Below, piece by piece: positions 18,050-26,446 of a stretch of 64,000 nucleotides of DNA (position 1 is the first letter of the stretch; each line of letters begins with the position of its first letter). The notes beneath the pieces were generated by a model. That model made no database searches and was not told the DNA's origin. It saw only the letters and a program-made list of their open reading frames with translations. The DNA is from Pseudoalteromonas distincta. Its GTDB lineage: Bacteria; Pseudomonadota; Gammaproteobacteria; Enterobacterales; Alteromonadaceae. A program made the position numbers and the translations under genes. The DNA lies in contig NZ_JWIG01000001.1 in NCBI RefSeq assembly GCF_000814675.1, positions 446,471-510,470 of the forward strand. The letters run 5' to 3'.

Positions 18050-19534
18050 TTAAGCCTCTCCTTGCAATGTGAAAAGCTCAGCTTCCACAGGTAGTTTTAT
18101 AATAAAGGTTGCACCTTCACCGTCTTTACTTTGGGCTGTAATTGTTCCGCCGTGGCGCTCCACAATACGCCTACATACAGAAAGGCCAATACCCGTGCCT
18201 TTATATTGTGAGCGTCCATGCAAGCGCTGAAACGGTACAAATATTTTATCGGCATAGTCTTGTGAAAAACCAATACCGTTATCTTCTATGGTAATAACTT
18301 GAAAACTTAAATGAGTATTATGATCAGAGCTGAAAATATCTTCATCTTGATAACTAATTTTTATGTGTGGGTTTACGTTGGGACGCCTAAATTTAACAGC
18401 GTTCGACAACAAATTTAAAAACAGCTGCTGCATTTGGCTTTTATCTGCCTGAATAACTGGCAAATCATCTACATCAATTTGTGCTTCAGACTCTTTTATC
18501 GCTATCTCTAAATCACTTAATATATCAGCTACAACTTCATTTAAATTCGTGTCATCAAAATCTTTACCACGCGTTGTAATTCGCGAAAACTCTAATAAGT
18601 CGTTTATTAAATTAGACATACGCTGCGCTGCATTTTTCATGCGCCCAATGTAATCCATCCCCTTTTCACCCAATTCATCTTTAAACATGGTTTCAAGACG
18701 GTCGCTAAAGGCTTGGATTTTTCTAAGAGGTTCTTGTAAATCATGGCTTGCTACAAAAGCAAACTCTTCAAGCTCTCGGTTACTACGGCTCAATTCATCT
18801 GAATATAATGTTAGCTCTTGTGTCCGTTCAGAAACCTTCATTGCTAATGTTTCGTTTTGTTTTTCAAGCTCAAAACGATATTGTGCTGCATTTCTTAAAT
18901 TAAGGCGCGTCATAATAAACATACCAATAATCAGTAACGCACTCGTTATTGCTGTTATAGCGAATGTAATTTTAGCTTCATTTTTAATCTGTGCTAATTT
19001 AGAAAAATGGCTTACTTTAAAGAGTAATTCGCGGTCTTGAATTTCATTAACATACTCTCTAATTTGCTTATAAAGCTTTCTTCCTTTATGCGTATTTAAT
19101 ACATACAACGCACGTCTTTCTTTGTCATCTAGCGCAAGGTTTACAGTTTGTTTTAATTCTTTAATTTTACTATCTACAAGAACTAACAACTGAGCTATAC
19201 GCTCAGCTTGACCGTCAATCTCAGAGTGAAGCGACTTGACATGATCTGTTTGCGCTTCAATTTGGGCTACAGCATCGTAGTACGGCGTTAAATAATCAGC
19301 CTCTTCTGTCAATAAATAACCACGCTGTCCTGACTCAGCCTGCACTATGGATAGATGCAGCTTCTCAATTGCAGTGGTTAGCATGCTAGTGTTGTCTAAA
19401 CTTTTTTGGGTTTGTGTTAAGCCTTGAATCGTATTCAATGCTAAAAATGCGTTGCCCACAATAATACCTAGCACAACCACCATAAATGTTGCCCAAGTGA
19501 TATTCGCCTTACTTTGCTGTTTTTTCTTGCTCAT
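18050..19534 (-). CDS. CHASE3 sensor histidine kinase
   Basis: Inner-membrane kinase, 494 residues. TM1 about 12-34; periplasmic CHASE3 domain about 38-185 (VQAESGQRGYLLTEEADYL is typical); TM2 about 190-211; a coiled linker (about 215-255); HisKA with H264 in VASHDLQEPLRK, the phytochrome-kinase form of the H box; HATPase with N378 (NLLSNAVKF) and GTGIGLSVCRRIV. CHASE3 ligands are generally unknown. It is third in the operon and coupled to the Rcp1-like regulator. Confidence 0.93.
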   Translation of the reverse strand: MSKKKQQSKANITWATFMVVVLGIIVGNAFLALNTIQGLTQTQKSLDNTSMLTTAIEKLHLSIVQAESGQRGYLLTEEADYLTPYYDAVAQIEAQTDHVKSLHSEIDGQAERIAQLLVLVDSKIKELKQTVNLALDDKERRALYVLNTHKGRKLYKQIREYVNEIQDRELLFKVSHFSKLAQIKNEAKITFAITAITSALLIIGMFIMTRLNLRNAAQYRFELEKQNETLAMKVSERTQELTLYSDELSRSNRELEEFAFVASHDLQEPLRKIQAFSDRLETMFKDELGEKGMDYIGRMKNAAQRMSNLINDLLEFSRITTRGKDFDDTNLNEVVADILSDLEIAIKESEAQIDVDDLPVIQADKSQMQQLFLNLLSNAVKFRRPNVNPHIKISYQDEDIFSSDHNTHLSFQVITIEDNGIGFSQDYADKIFVPFQRLHGRSQYKGTGIGLSVCRRIVERHGGTITAQSKDGEGATFIIKLPVEAELFTLQGEA

Positions 19535-19572
19535 TTAGCTTCCCGAATTAAAGTTTATACAACACTTAATAT

Positions 19573-19782
19573 TTATTGAGAGTCTGATATTTTTTGCAAA
19601 CTTTCGCTGCACTGTTGGCAATTATTGATAATTTTATCAAGTGCATCTAACGCTTTTTCTTTTGGCATATCGTTTTCAAGTACCAATTTAATCAGCTCAG
19701 CATTCATCGAAATACGATTTAGCGGCCCTCTTGCATCGTGTACTAATTTATTGAGTTGCTCTGTTTGGTTATCGGATGTCAT
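19573..19782 (-). CDS. Stand-alone DHp (HisKA)-like small protein
   Basis: A 69-residue cytoplasmic protein that looks like only the dimerisation/phosphotransfer helices of a histidine kinase. H15 lies in LVHDARGPLNRISMNAELI, which resembles an H box (HxxRxPLxxI), followed by a second helix (EKALDALDKIINNCQQCSESL). No ATPase domain is attached. The chosen ATG at 19782 has AGGA upstream; a TTG four codons earlier is less likely. It sits between the sigma-54 regulator (14 bp upstream) and the CHASE3 kinase (38 bp downstream). It might accept phosphate like an HPt, or bind and block a partner kinase or receiver; neither is shown. Confidence 0.7.
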   Translation of the reverse strand: MTSDNQTEQLNKLVHDARGPLNRISMNAELIKLVLENDMPKEKALDALDKIINNCQQCSESLQKISDSQ

Positions 19783-19796
19783 GCCCTTCCTCAAAT

Positions 19797-21137
19797 CTAT
19801 TTATATTCGCCAATACCGCCATATGCATTAAGGCGGTTATAAAGTGTTTTAGTACTAATACCCAGCATTTGTGCAGCAAGCGTTTTATTACCTTGCACCT
19901 TATCAAGCGTTGCATGAATAAGTTCTTTTTCAACTTCTTCAATTGTTTGCCCTGCTGATACAGGCTTTTCGGCAGCTTGATTATTAACGCGCGAAAAAGG
20001 TGACTCTAAGTTATCAGGTAAAATAATGTCGCTAGTTTGTGGGTCGCTCATAATAAATGCACGGTGTATAGCATGGCGGAGCTCTCGCACATTACCCGGC
20101 CATTCATAGCTTTGCAGCTCTTTGAGCTGTGCGGCAGTCCAACTAAAGGCAGTGCCGTTTTCGTCATTAAGTTGATCTAAAAAGGCTTTCGCTAATAAAG
20201 GTACATCTTCTTTTCTATCGCGAAGTGGCGGTATATCAATAGGAAAAACAGCCAACCTAAAGTAAATATCTTCACGAATAACATTATTTTGTGCTAAATC
20301 GGTAAGCGAGCGGTTAGTGGCTGAAATAACACGGCAATTGGTTGGTATTTCTCTGTTACCACCTACGCGTGTTACCTTTTTAGTTTCAAGCACTCGCAGT
20401 AAATTTGGCTGCATATCAATTGGCATTTCAGTTACTTCGTCTAAAAACAAAGTACCGTTATTTGATTGCTCAAATACACCTTCTTTACGTGCAATTGCGC
20501 CTGTAAATGCGCCTTTTTCGTGGCCAAATAACTCACTACCAATTAACTCTTTTGAAAGTGCGCCACAGTTGCTAGCAACTAATGGCCCTTCGCACTGGCT
20601 TGCGTTATGAATAGCTTGAGCCACTACTTCTTTACCTGCACCACTTTCACCCATAAGCATCACGTTAGCATTTGTTTTAGCTACACGTTCAATCATGTTG
20701 TAAAGCTTTTGCATTGGCTCAGATTCACCAATCAAACCGCCAAAGTGGCGTACAATACCGCTCGACTTTGCTTTTTTAACTGCTTTTTTAGGGCCATTTA
20801 AAACGAGTTCTAAATCTTCACGTTGTAATGGTTTTAATAAATGCCCTACATTTGGCTCACACATATCAGCTAAAATACCTTTAACTGAAGGGTGGCCCGA
20901 AATAAGTGTAATTTTTGGAGATTGCCCAATCGTTTTTAAGTGATCAAGTAAGTGCAAACCGCTACCATCAGGCAGCATAAAATCAAGCAGCACATGATCA
21001 AAGGCATTATTTTCAAACCATTGATGTGCTTCTTTTAAACTGGTAGCTGTGCTTATATTGTGGCCGAGGAATTCGACTATGTGGCAAACAACGTCACTAA
21101 ATTCAACGTCGTCATCTACTAAAAGTATGTCTAACAT
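19797..21137 (-). CDS. Sigma-54-dependent response regulator (NtrC family)
   Basis: A 446-residue transcription activator. Receiver about 2-118 with D52 (LLDFMLPDGSG); AAA+ domain about 140-370 with Walker A GESGAGKE (163-170), GAFTGA sigma-54 contact loop (209-214) and Walker B TLFLDEV (229-235); Fis-type helix-turn-helix at the C terminus (NKTLAAQMLGISTKTLYNRL). It activates sigma-54 promoters once phosphorylated. First gene of the minus-strand signalling operon. A good sigma-54 promoter lies about 0.9 kb away, before the aldehyde dehydrogenase gene, and is a natural candidate target. Confidence 0.95.
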   Translation of the reverse strand: MLDILLVDDDVEFSDVVCHIVEFLGHNISTATSLKEAHQWFENNAFDHVLLDFMLPDGSGLHLLDHLKTIGQSPKITLISGHPSVKGILADMCEPNVGHLLKPLQREDLELVLNGPKKAVKKAKSSGIVRHFGGLIGESEPMQKLYNMIERVAKTNANVMLMGESGAGKEVVAQAIHNASQCEGPLVASNCGALSKELIGSELFGHEKGAFTGAIARKEGVFEQSNNGTLFLDEVTEMPIDMQPNLLRVLETKKVTRVGGNREIPTNCRVISATNRSLTDLAQNNVIREDIYFRLAVFPIDIPPLRDRKEDVPLLAKAFLDQLNDENGTAFSWTAAQLKELQSYEWPGNVRELRHAIHRAFIMSDPQTSDIILPDNLESPFSRVNNQAAEKPVSAGQTIEEVEKELIHATLDKVQGNKTLAAQMLGISTKTLYNRLNAYGGIGEYK

Positions 21138-21371
21138 GATAAATCCCTATGCTTTTTTCTTATTCTACGCATCCTTGATATTAATTTAAAGGTGCGCCCA
21201 GAATCTAATTTTTAAAATAAACTTAAGCGATTAAATGCTATTAATGTTACCAACCTAATATTTACGTATGCTGAAAAAAATCGATCACAAATTATGATTA
21301 ATAATTAAAATCGTTTCTATTTATAGAATGGTAGCAACTATTATTATTAAAAACCTAAAAAAGGAGACGAA

Positions 21372-21887
21372 ATGCAGCAATTAAAAACCTTAATACATTC
21401 AGGTATTAATATTGACCAAGGTACTCAATTTACACGCTTAACAGCTCGCGCCATTGTAATTAAAAATAATAAAATACTTTTAATGTATACAAACCGTTAT
21501 GAAGACTACAGCCTGCCCGGCGGTGGAGTAGATGACGGCGAAAGTATTGAGCAAGGCTTAATTCGCGAACTAAGCGAGGAAACCGGTGCACAACAAATAA
21601 GTGTAGTTAAAGCTTTTGGACTCTATGAAGAGTATCGCCCTTGGTATAAAGACGATTTTGATATTATTCATATTAAATCGTATTGCTTTGTATGCAGTAT
21701 TGCCGACGAGTTTGGCAAAGCGCAGTTAGAGCATTACGAGCAGCAAAATGGCATGACAGCCAAATGGGTTGATATTAACGACGCAATTGCACATAACGAG
21801 CGCACCATTGCTAACAGTGAAAAACAAGGGCTTTCTATTTTACGAGAAACTTACTTATTAAAGCGCATTGCAAAGGAGCTAATATAA
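21372..21887 (+). CDS. Nudix hydrolase
   Basis: A 171-residue cytoplasmic hydrolase with a perfect Nudix box, running from GGVDDGESIEQG through RELSEETGA at about residues 53-75 (G-x5-E-x7-RE-U-x-EE-x-G-U). It cleaves nucleoside diphosphates linked to another moiety, with Mg2+ bound by the box glutamates. An N-terminal extension of about 25 residues precedes the Nudix beta sheet. Start supported by AAAGGAG upstream. It is divergent from the sigma-54 regulator. Substrate unknown. Confidence 0.9.
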   Translation: MQQLKTLIHSGINIDQGTQFTRLTARAIVIKNNKILLMYTNRYEDYSLPGGGVDDGESIEQGLIRELSEETGAQQISVVKAFGLYEEYRPWYKDDFDIIHIKSYCFVCSIADEFGKAQLEHYEQQNGMTAKWVDINDAIAHNERTIANSEKQGLSILRETYLLKRIAKELI

Positions 21888-21905
21888 AGCTCTGTGTTTG
21901 CCCCA

Positions 21906-21934
21906 GAGGGTGTTGTAAATTTTGCAACGCCCAG
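21906..21934 (+). terminator. Hairpin after Nudix gene
   Basis: Stem GGGTGTTG/CAACGCCC with one G-T pair and a nine-base loop. The following T-tract is short and interrupted, so termination is likely but not certain. Confidence 0.5.
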
Positions 21935-22052
21935 AATATTTTACTACCTCGAGCACCTCAATTTTTATATTTAAAAAATACCCCTTCAGCAAAAATATAA
22001 ATTTAACTAATAAAATCAGATGGATAAAAACAAAAGCAACTTTTTTAAAAAC

Positions 22053-22068
22053 TGGCTCTAGCCTTGCA
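22053..22068 (+). promoter_or_regulatory. Sigma-54 (-24/-12) promoter candidate
   Basis: TGGCTCTAGCCTTGCA matches the consensus TGGCAC-N5-TTGCA with the invariant GG and GC ten bases apart, 34 bp before the aldehyde dehydrogenase start. The adjacent operon encodes a sigma-54 activator. I did not identify the activator's upstream binding sites. Confidence 0.65.
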
Positions 22069-22102
22069 CCTTTTAAATAACTAAATTTGTAAGGAGATAG
22101 AA

Positions 22103-23479
22103 ATGAGTAACACAGTTAAAACGATTAATCCCGCAACTGAGCAAACCATTGAAACCTATACACTACTTTCTCAAAAGGAAGCAGAACAGGTAATCGAAAA
22201 ATCTCACGAAACATATTTAAAATGGCGATTAACGTCATTCACTGAACGTGCAAAATACCTTAATAAGTTAGCCTCACTCTTTGAAGATCAAAAAGAAGCT
22301 ATTGCAAAACTCATGACCGAAGAAATGGGTAAAGTTTACGAGCAAGGCTTTCAAGAAGTTGAACTATGTGCAGGAATTTGTCGTTACACAGCCGAACAAG
22401 GCCCAGAAGTACTTGCTGACGAAGAACGTGATATGGACGGCGGCCGCGCAATTATTAGCTACCAACCAACAGGTGTACTATTAGGTATTCAACCATGGAA
22501 CTTTCCGCTTTATCAGGTAATTCGCTACAGTGCAGCTAACATCATGGCGGGTAACACAACCGTATTAAAACATGCTGGTAATGTATTTGGCATGGCTGAA
22601 AAAATAGAAGAGCTATTTAAACAAGCTGGTTTCCCAGAGTATTGCTTTAACAATCTGCTTATCGACGGCAAAACAGCCAGTTCTTTAATTTCGCACAAAG
22701 CAATTAGCGGCGTAACCTTTACCGGTAGTGATGCAACAGGTAAAAAAGTAGCAGAAGAAGCAGGTAAACACGTTAAGAAAACAGTGTTAGAGCTTGGTAG
22801 TAACGACGCTTACTTAGTACTTGATGACGCAGACCTAGAGCTTGCAGTTAAAACCTGTGTAACCGGGCGCATGATCAATAACGGTGAAACGTGTGTTTCA
22901 GCTAAACGTTTTGTTGTTGTAGAGTCACTTTACGATGACTTTAAAGCGCAAATTAAAGAGCAATTTGAAGCCATGAAAATGGGCGACCCAATGGCTGATG
23001 ACACAGACTTAGGTCCAATGGCTCGTGAAGATTTACGCGACGGCATTCACGACCAAGTAATGGAATCAGTTAAAGCAGGTGCAAACATAGTAACGGGCGG
23101 CGAAATACCTTCGCAAACAGGTTATTACTACCCACCTACACTACTAGATAACTTAGCCCCTGGTATGCCAGCCTATGACGACGAATTATTTGGCCCAGTA
23201 GCTTCGCTTATTAAAGCCAAAGACAACGACGATGCAATGCGCATCGCTAACGACTCTCGCTACGGTTTAGGCGGCGGTATTTTCTCTAAAGATGAGAAAA
23301 AAGCCATTGAACTAGCTAAAAAGTACTTCGACACCGGTATGATCAATATTAACGGCTACGGTTTAGCACAACCTAACCTACCGTTTGGTGGTGTTAAGGA
23401 AAGTGGCTACGGCCGAGAGCACGGCGGCTTTGGTATGCGCGAATTTGTGAATATCAAATGTATTATGATCAATAGCTAA
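22103..23479 (+). CDS. Succinate-semialdehyde dehydrogenase (Sad/YneI-like)
   Basis: A 458-residue aldehyde dehydrogenase, closest by eye to the shorter E. coli Sad (YneI) type. Catalytic Cys264 (NNGETCVSAKRF), general-base Glu230 (VLELGSND), oxyanion Asn133 in GIQPWNFP, and a C-terminal PFGGVKESGYGRE loop. The family oxidises succinate semialdehyde (GABA or putrescine breakdown) and related aldehydes to the acid. The start has AAGGAG seven bases upstream. The sigma-54 promoter just before it suggests control by the neighbouring NtrC-type regulator, possibly tied to nitrogen use; that link is inferred. Ends at a terminator. Confidence 0.9.
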   Translation: MSNTVKTINPATEQTIETYTLLSQKEAEQVIEKSHETYLKWRLTSFTERAKYLNKLASLFEDQKEAIAKLMTEEMGKVYEQGFQEVELCAGICRYTAEQGPEVLADEERDMDGGRAIISYQPTGVLLGIQPWNFPLYQVIRYSAANIMAGNTTVLKHAGNVFGMAEKIEELFKQAGFPEYCFNNLLIDGKTASSLISHKAISGVTFTGSDATGKKVAEEAGKHVKKTVLELGSNDAYLVLDDADLELAVKTCVTGRMINNGETCVSAKRFVVVESLYDDFKAQIKEQFEAMKMGDPMADDTDLGPMAREDLRDGIHDQVMESVKAGANIVTGGEIPSQTGYYYPPTLLDNLAPGMPAYDDELFGPVASLIKAKDNDDAMRIANDSRYGLGGGIFSKDEKKAIELAKKYFDTGMININGYGLAQPNLPFGGVKESGYGREHGGFGMREFVNIKCIMINS

Positions 23480-23506
23480 TTTAGCTTTAAATACTAATAC
23501 ATTAGA

Positions 23507-23542
23507 AAGCCTAAAAGTGGGTAACCGCTTTTAGGTTTTTTA
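23507..23542 (+). terminator. Terminator of aldehyde dehydrogenase gene
   Basis: Stem CCTAAAAGTGG/CCGCTTTTAGG (one T-G pair) with a short loop, followed by T6. Confidence 0.85.
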
Positions 23543-23636
23543 ACTTTAAAATTAGATTACAGAAGAGCTTAGTCTCTACTAAGTTCAAACCACAAAGCAA
23601 CTACACAGTAATAACTGTAAATGAGCAGTTTGCTTT

Positions 23637-23984
23637 TTAATCATTATCAACATAAAAGAATAATATAATAAATTCAGAGGCACTAATTGCAGCTAGCTGC
23701 ATTATCAGCAAAAACATAATACCAATCCCAGCTTGAGGGTCAGGTTCAATACCAAAGACAAGTACTGGCGCTAAAGTAATAGTACATAATGCAGCTATAA
23801 TTCTAATAAAAATGAGCCGTTTATTTTTATAGTTTTTAGCGTTAGCTAAAAAATATAGAAGCAAATAAGGCAACAGCATAAACGCAAAGCCAATCTCAGT
23901 TGGCATCCAGTACTTAATAGCAACAGCAACTAAAGATAAAACAGCAAGCGCCTTAACTGGGTAGTACATTTTTTTATAATTCAC
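23637..23984 (-). CDS. Hypothetical four-helix membrane protein
   Basis: A 115-residue protein with about four hydrophobic helices (residues 10-27, 30-47, 58-80 and 88-112) joined by short loops, one basic (NAKNYKNKR). I recognise no family motif. AAAGGAAAGC lies upstream of the ATG on the minus strand and supports translation. It stands alone and is convergent with the aldehyde dehydrogenase gene. Confidence 0.6.
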   Translation of the reverse strand: MNYKKMYYPVKALAVLSLVAVAIKYWMPTEIGFAFMLLPYLLLYFLANAKNYKNKRLIFIRIIAALCTITLAPVLVFGIEPDPQAGIGIMFLLIMQLAAISASEFIILFFYVDND

Positions 23985-24429
23985 ATGCTTTCCTTTGCAC
24001 GCAGTGCTTTATTAGCACCAAATAAAATATTGCCGAACAATATAAAAACTTTAACTATGCAATGCAATCTATTTCACTAGACTTAACCTGACAGGCAACA
24101 ATGAGCGAGAAGCAGACGGTCGAGTAAACTCGTTTTTGGACAAAAACGATTTAGAACTAAGGCGTGCTTTGTGCCAATAGCGAAAACTGGCCACTTAATT
24201 CAAAAAAACAGCAATGATACGATAGCAGACTTTCCTAAGTAGATAAAAGCACTGGTGTTTTTATCATAACGTTTGTCGATTTCCTTTTAAGGCTGTATGT
24301 AAACTAAGCCACCATAGAGACTTTAATTTAAAGCCCCAGTAGAAACTAATACTTCACTTTAGAATTCATTGCTCTAAGATGTATAATCCTAATCTCAGGA
24401 TGAAATAAGGCAATACGTTTTCTATTATT
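23985..24429. other. 445-bp non-coding gap with hairpin segment
   Basis: No supported ORF. At 24121-24153 lies CGTTTTTG-GA-CAAAAACG, a perfect palindrome inside a segment that resembles 26278-26311 on the other side of the AraC/EamA pair. The rest is AT-rich and must hold the promoter of the AraC gene. Confidence 0.5.
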
Positions 24430-25137
24430 ATGAAAAATCTATTATCCATCCGTTCCTATAGCACAAAGCCAGTTCGTCATTCACATCAATTTAATCAGTT
24501 GGTTCTACCTTTACGTGGTGTCATAAATATATCTGTTGGTGATTTTAATGGTAAAGTTGCTCCTAGTGAATGTGTTGTAGTTAAAGCCAGCGAAGAGCAC
24601 TTGTTCACCGCAAACACTGAAGCTAGGTTTGTAGTCGCAGATATGAAAAATCTTCCGCTAAATATTTCATCTTCACAATGTATTGTTTTTGCAATTAACT
24701 CACCTCTTAGAAGTTACTTAACTTTTATCGAAAACCAACTAGAAAACAAAGTTAATGCCCAATTAGAACAGGCGATGTTCGAAATGTTCAGCCTATTGCT
24801 TGCAGAGCAACCTTTATTACCAAAAGTAGATAACCGCATTGGAGCAGCAATATCCTTCATAGAGAAAAATATTGCAGCGCAGCTTCAAATTAAATGTTTA
24901 GCTGAATCTGCTTTCCTGAGTGAGACACAGTTTAAGAAACTATTTAAACAACAAACAGGTATGACCGTGATGAAGTACGTAACAAAACTTCGAATGGAAA
25001 AAGCCCAAGCCTTACTTACACATACAGATTACCCGCTACCATTTATTGGTGAAAAAGTAGGTTATAAAGAACCTTCAGCCTTTAGCAGAAAATTCTCACA
25101 ATACTTTGGTCTATCACCAATTAAATTCAAAAAGTAA
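24430..25137 (+). CDS. AraC family transcriptional regulator
   Basis: A 235-residue regulator. The N-terminal half is a cupin-like sensor (HSHQFNQLVLPLRG near residue 18); the C-terminal AraC DNA-binding domain (about 135-232) shows two helix-turn-helix units, with LAESAFLSETQFKKLFKQ in the first and GYKEPSAFSRKFSQYFG in the second. It lies 101 bp upstream of the EamA transporter on the same strand and probably controls it. Both genes sit between repeat-bearing non-coding gaps, suggesting acquisition as a unit. Confidence 0.88.
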   Translation: MKNLLSIRSYSTKPVRHSHQFNQLVLPLRGVINISVGDFNGKVAPSECVVVKASEEHLFTANTEARFVVADMKNLPLNISSSQCIVFAINSPLRSYLTFIENQLENKVNAQLEQAMFEMFSLLLAEQPLLPKVDNRIGAAISFIEKNIAAQLQIKCLAESAFLSETQFKKLFKQQTGMTVMKYVTKLRMEKAQALLTHTDYPLPFIGEKVGYKEPSAFSRKFSQYFGLSPIKFKK

Positions 25138-25238
25138 ACTTAGTCGGAATTGATAACGATTGCGTCTTAATTGTTAAAAACACTCTACATAATTAGCATA
25201 CTATTTCTGTATTGAAGTTATTATAAATAGGTCTCATT

Positions 25239-26162
25239 ATGGAAAATCATCACGGAAGTTTTAAAGGTGTTATGGCGATTATTGTTGCTAGTTTCTTGTG
25301 GGGGACAACTGGTACTGCTGCAAGCTACTCACCAGATGTAAGCTCTTTGGCTATTGGTGCATTCTCTATGGGGATAGGAGGGGTGTTGCTTGTAATCACA
25401 GCTCGAAAAAAGCTACTTATAGATTATAAGCTGATGCTCGAACAGCCTGTAGTATTTCTTTTAGGTGCCGTTTCTGTCGCTATTTACCCATTAGTATTCT
25501 ATACCTCAATGCGTTTATCAGGTGTTGCCATTGGTACTGTAGTATCTATAGCCACTGCACCTTTTTTTGCCGCAATCCTTGAGCGTCTTATTAGTAAAAA
25601 GGACATTTCATTGCAATGGATGTTGAGCTTTGTCATTGGTGCTATAGGTATTGCTCTGTTAACTTTAGGTAAAGACCAGAGCAATAATGCTTACAGTATT
25701 AATCAACAAGGTTTGGGGATTCTTTTAGGTTGTATTGCTGGTTTAACTTATGCAGGTTATTCATGGTCAGCAAGGCGTTTAATTGAAAGTGGCATTCAAT
25801 CAAAATCGTCCATGTCTGGGCTATTCGGTTGTGCTGCACTATTGTTACTTCCATCATTATGGTTTACGGGTGATAACTTATTTTCAAGCTCAACTAATGC
25901 TTTCGTATCTTTGTATATGGCAATAATTCCAATGTTTTTAGGATATTTATTATTTGGTTTTGGCTTGAATTATATAGATGCAAGTAAAGCGACATTAATC
26001 ACCTTAATTGAACCGTTAGTTGCAACTGTTTTAGCTATAGTCATTATTGGTGAAAAATTTAAAGTAATTGGTTGGATAGGCGTAGCTTTAGTATCACTAT
26101 GCCTATTGATACAAACAATCAAACCTCAAAAAAAAATTAAGATTAGCCATCAAAAAATATAG
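25239..26162 (+). CDS. EamA/DMT-superfamily transporter
   Basis: An inner-membrane protein of 307 residues with about ten transmembrane helices in two EamA repeats (residues 10-140 and 158-292). Family signatures include IVASFLWGTTGTAA at the start of repeat one and the end of repeat two, LIEPLVATVLAIVIIGEKF. Members export metabolites, amino acids or drugs; substrate unknown. Probably regulated by the AraC protein encoded just upstream. The start has AGG eight bases before the ATG. Confidence 0.9.
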   Translation: MENHHGSFKGVMAIIVASFLWGTTGTAASYSPDVSSLAIGAFSMGIGGVLLVITARKKLLIDYKLMLEQPVVFLLGAVSVAIYPLVFYTSMRLSGVAIGTVVSIATAPFFAAILERLISKKDISLQWMLSFVIGAIGIALLTLGKDQSNNAYSINQQGLGILLGCIAGLTYAGYSWSARRLIESGIQSKSSMSGLFGCAALLLLPSLWFTGDNLFSSSTNAFVSLYMAIIPMFLGYLLFGFGLNYIDASKATLITLIEPLVATVLAIVIIGEKFKVIGWIGVALVSLCLLIQTIKPQKKIKISHQKI

Positions 26163-26277
26163 TTATACAGCACTAAATATTCTCTTGAATTTGCAAATGC
26201 CTAATGTCCGCAATTGGCTAGCCGCTGTCGCTAAAACCTTAACAGCCAACGTCCGTAGTTTGCTCTTTTGCGGCATT

Positions 26278-26311
26278 CGTCTAAACACGTTTTGGGGCAG
26301 AAACGAGTTAC
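26278..26311. repeat. Degenerate hairpin segment related to 24121-24153
   Basis: Contains CGTTTTGGGGCAGAAACG followed by AGTTA, resembling CGTTTTTGGACAAAAACG plus ATTTA at 24130. It lies in a non-coding stretch (26163-26398) with several ATGTCCGC-like words but no supported ORF. Confidence 0.4.
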
Positions 26312-26398
26312 GCTTGAATGTCCGCTTATGGCACTTTCTAGCCACTCGACAACATAAACACGGTAAGTCGGGTTGTTGCTAGCCAATTCATTATTTTT

Positions 26399-26430
26399 GT
26401 CGGATGGCGTGGCTTCGCCACTTATCCGAC
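26399..26430. repeat. REP-like palindrome
   Basis: GTCGGATGGCGTGGCTTCG then CCACTTATCCGAC folds into an outer 7-bp stem (GTCGGAT/ATCCGAC) and an inner 5-bp stem (GTGGC/GCCAC), with an imperfect middle. The layout matches E. coli REP sequences (CGGATGCGGCG...CGCCTTATCCG). It lies between the convergent EamA and EEP genes and could also stop transcription. Confidence 0.6.
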
Positions 26431-26446
26431 CAACACTGCCTAATAG

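Noticed and set aside
18687..19040. 117-codon frame antisense to the CHASE3 kinase
   Set aside because: Shadow frame with low-complexity Ser/Leu composition.
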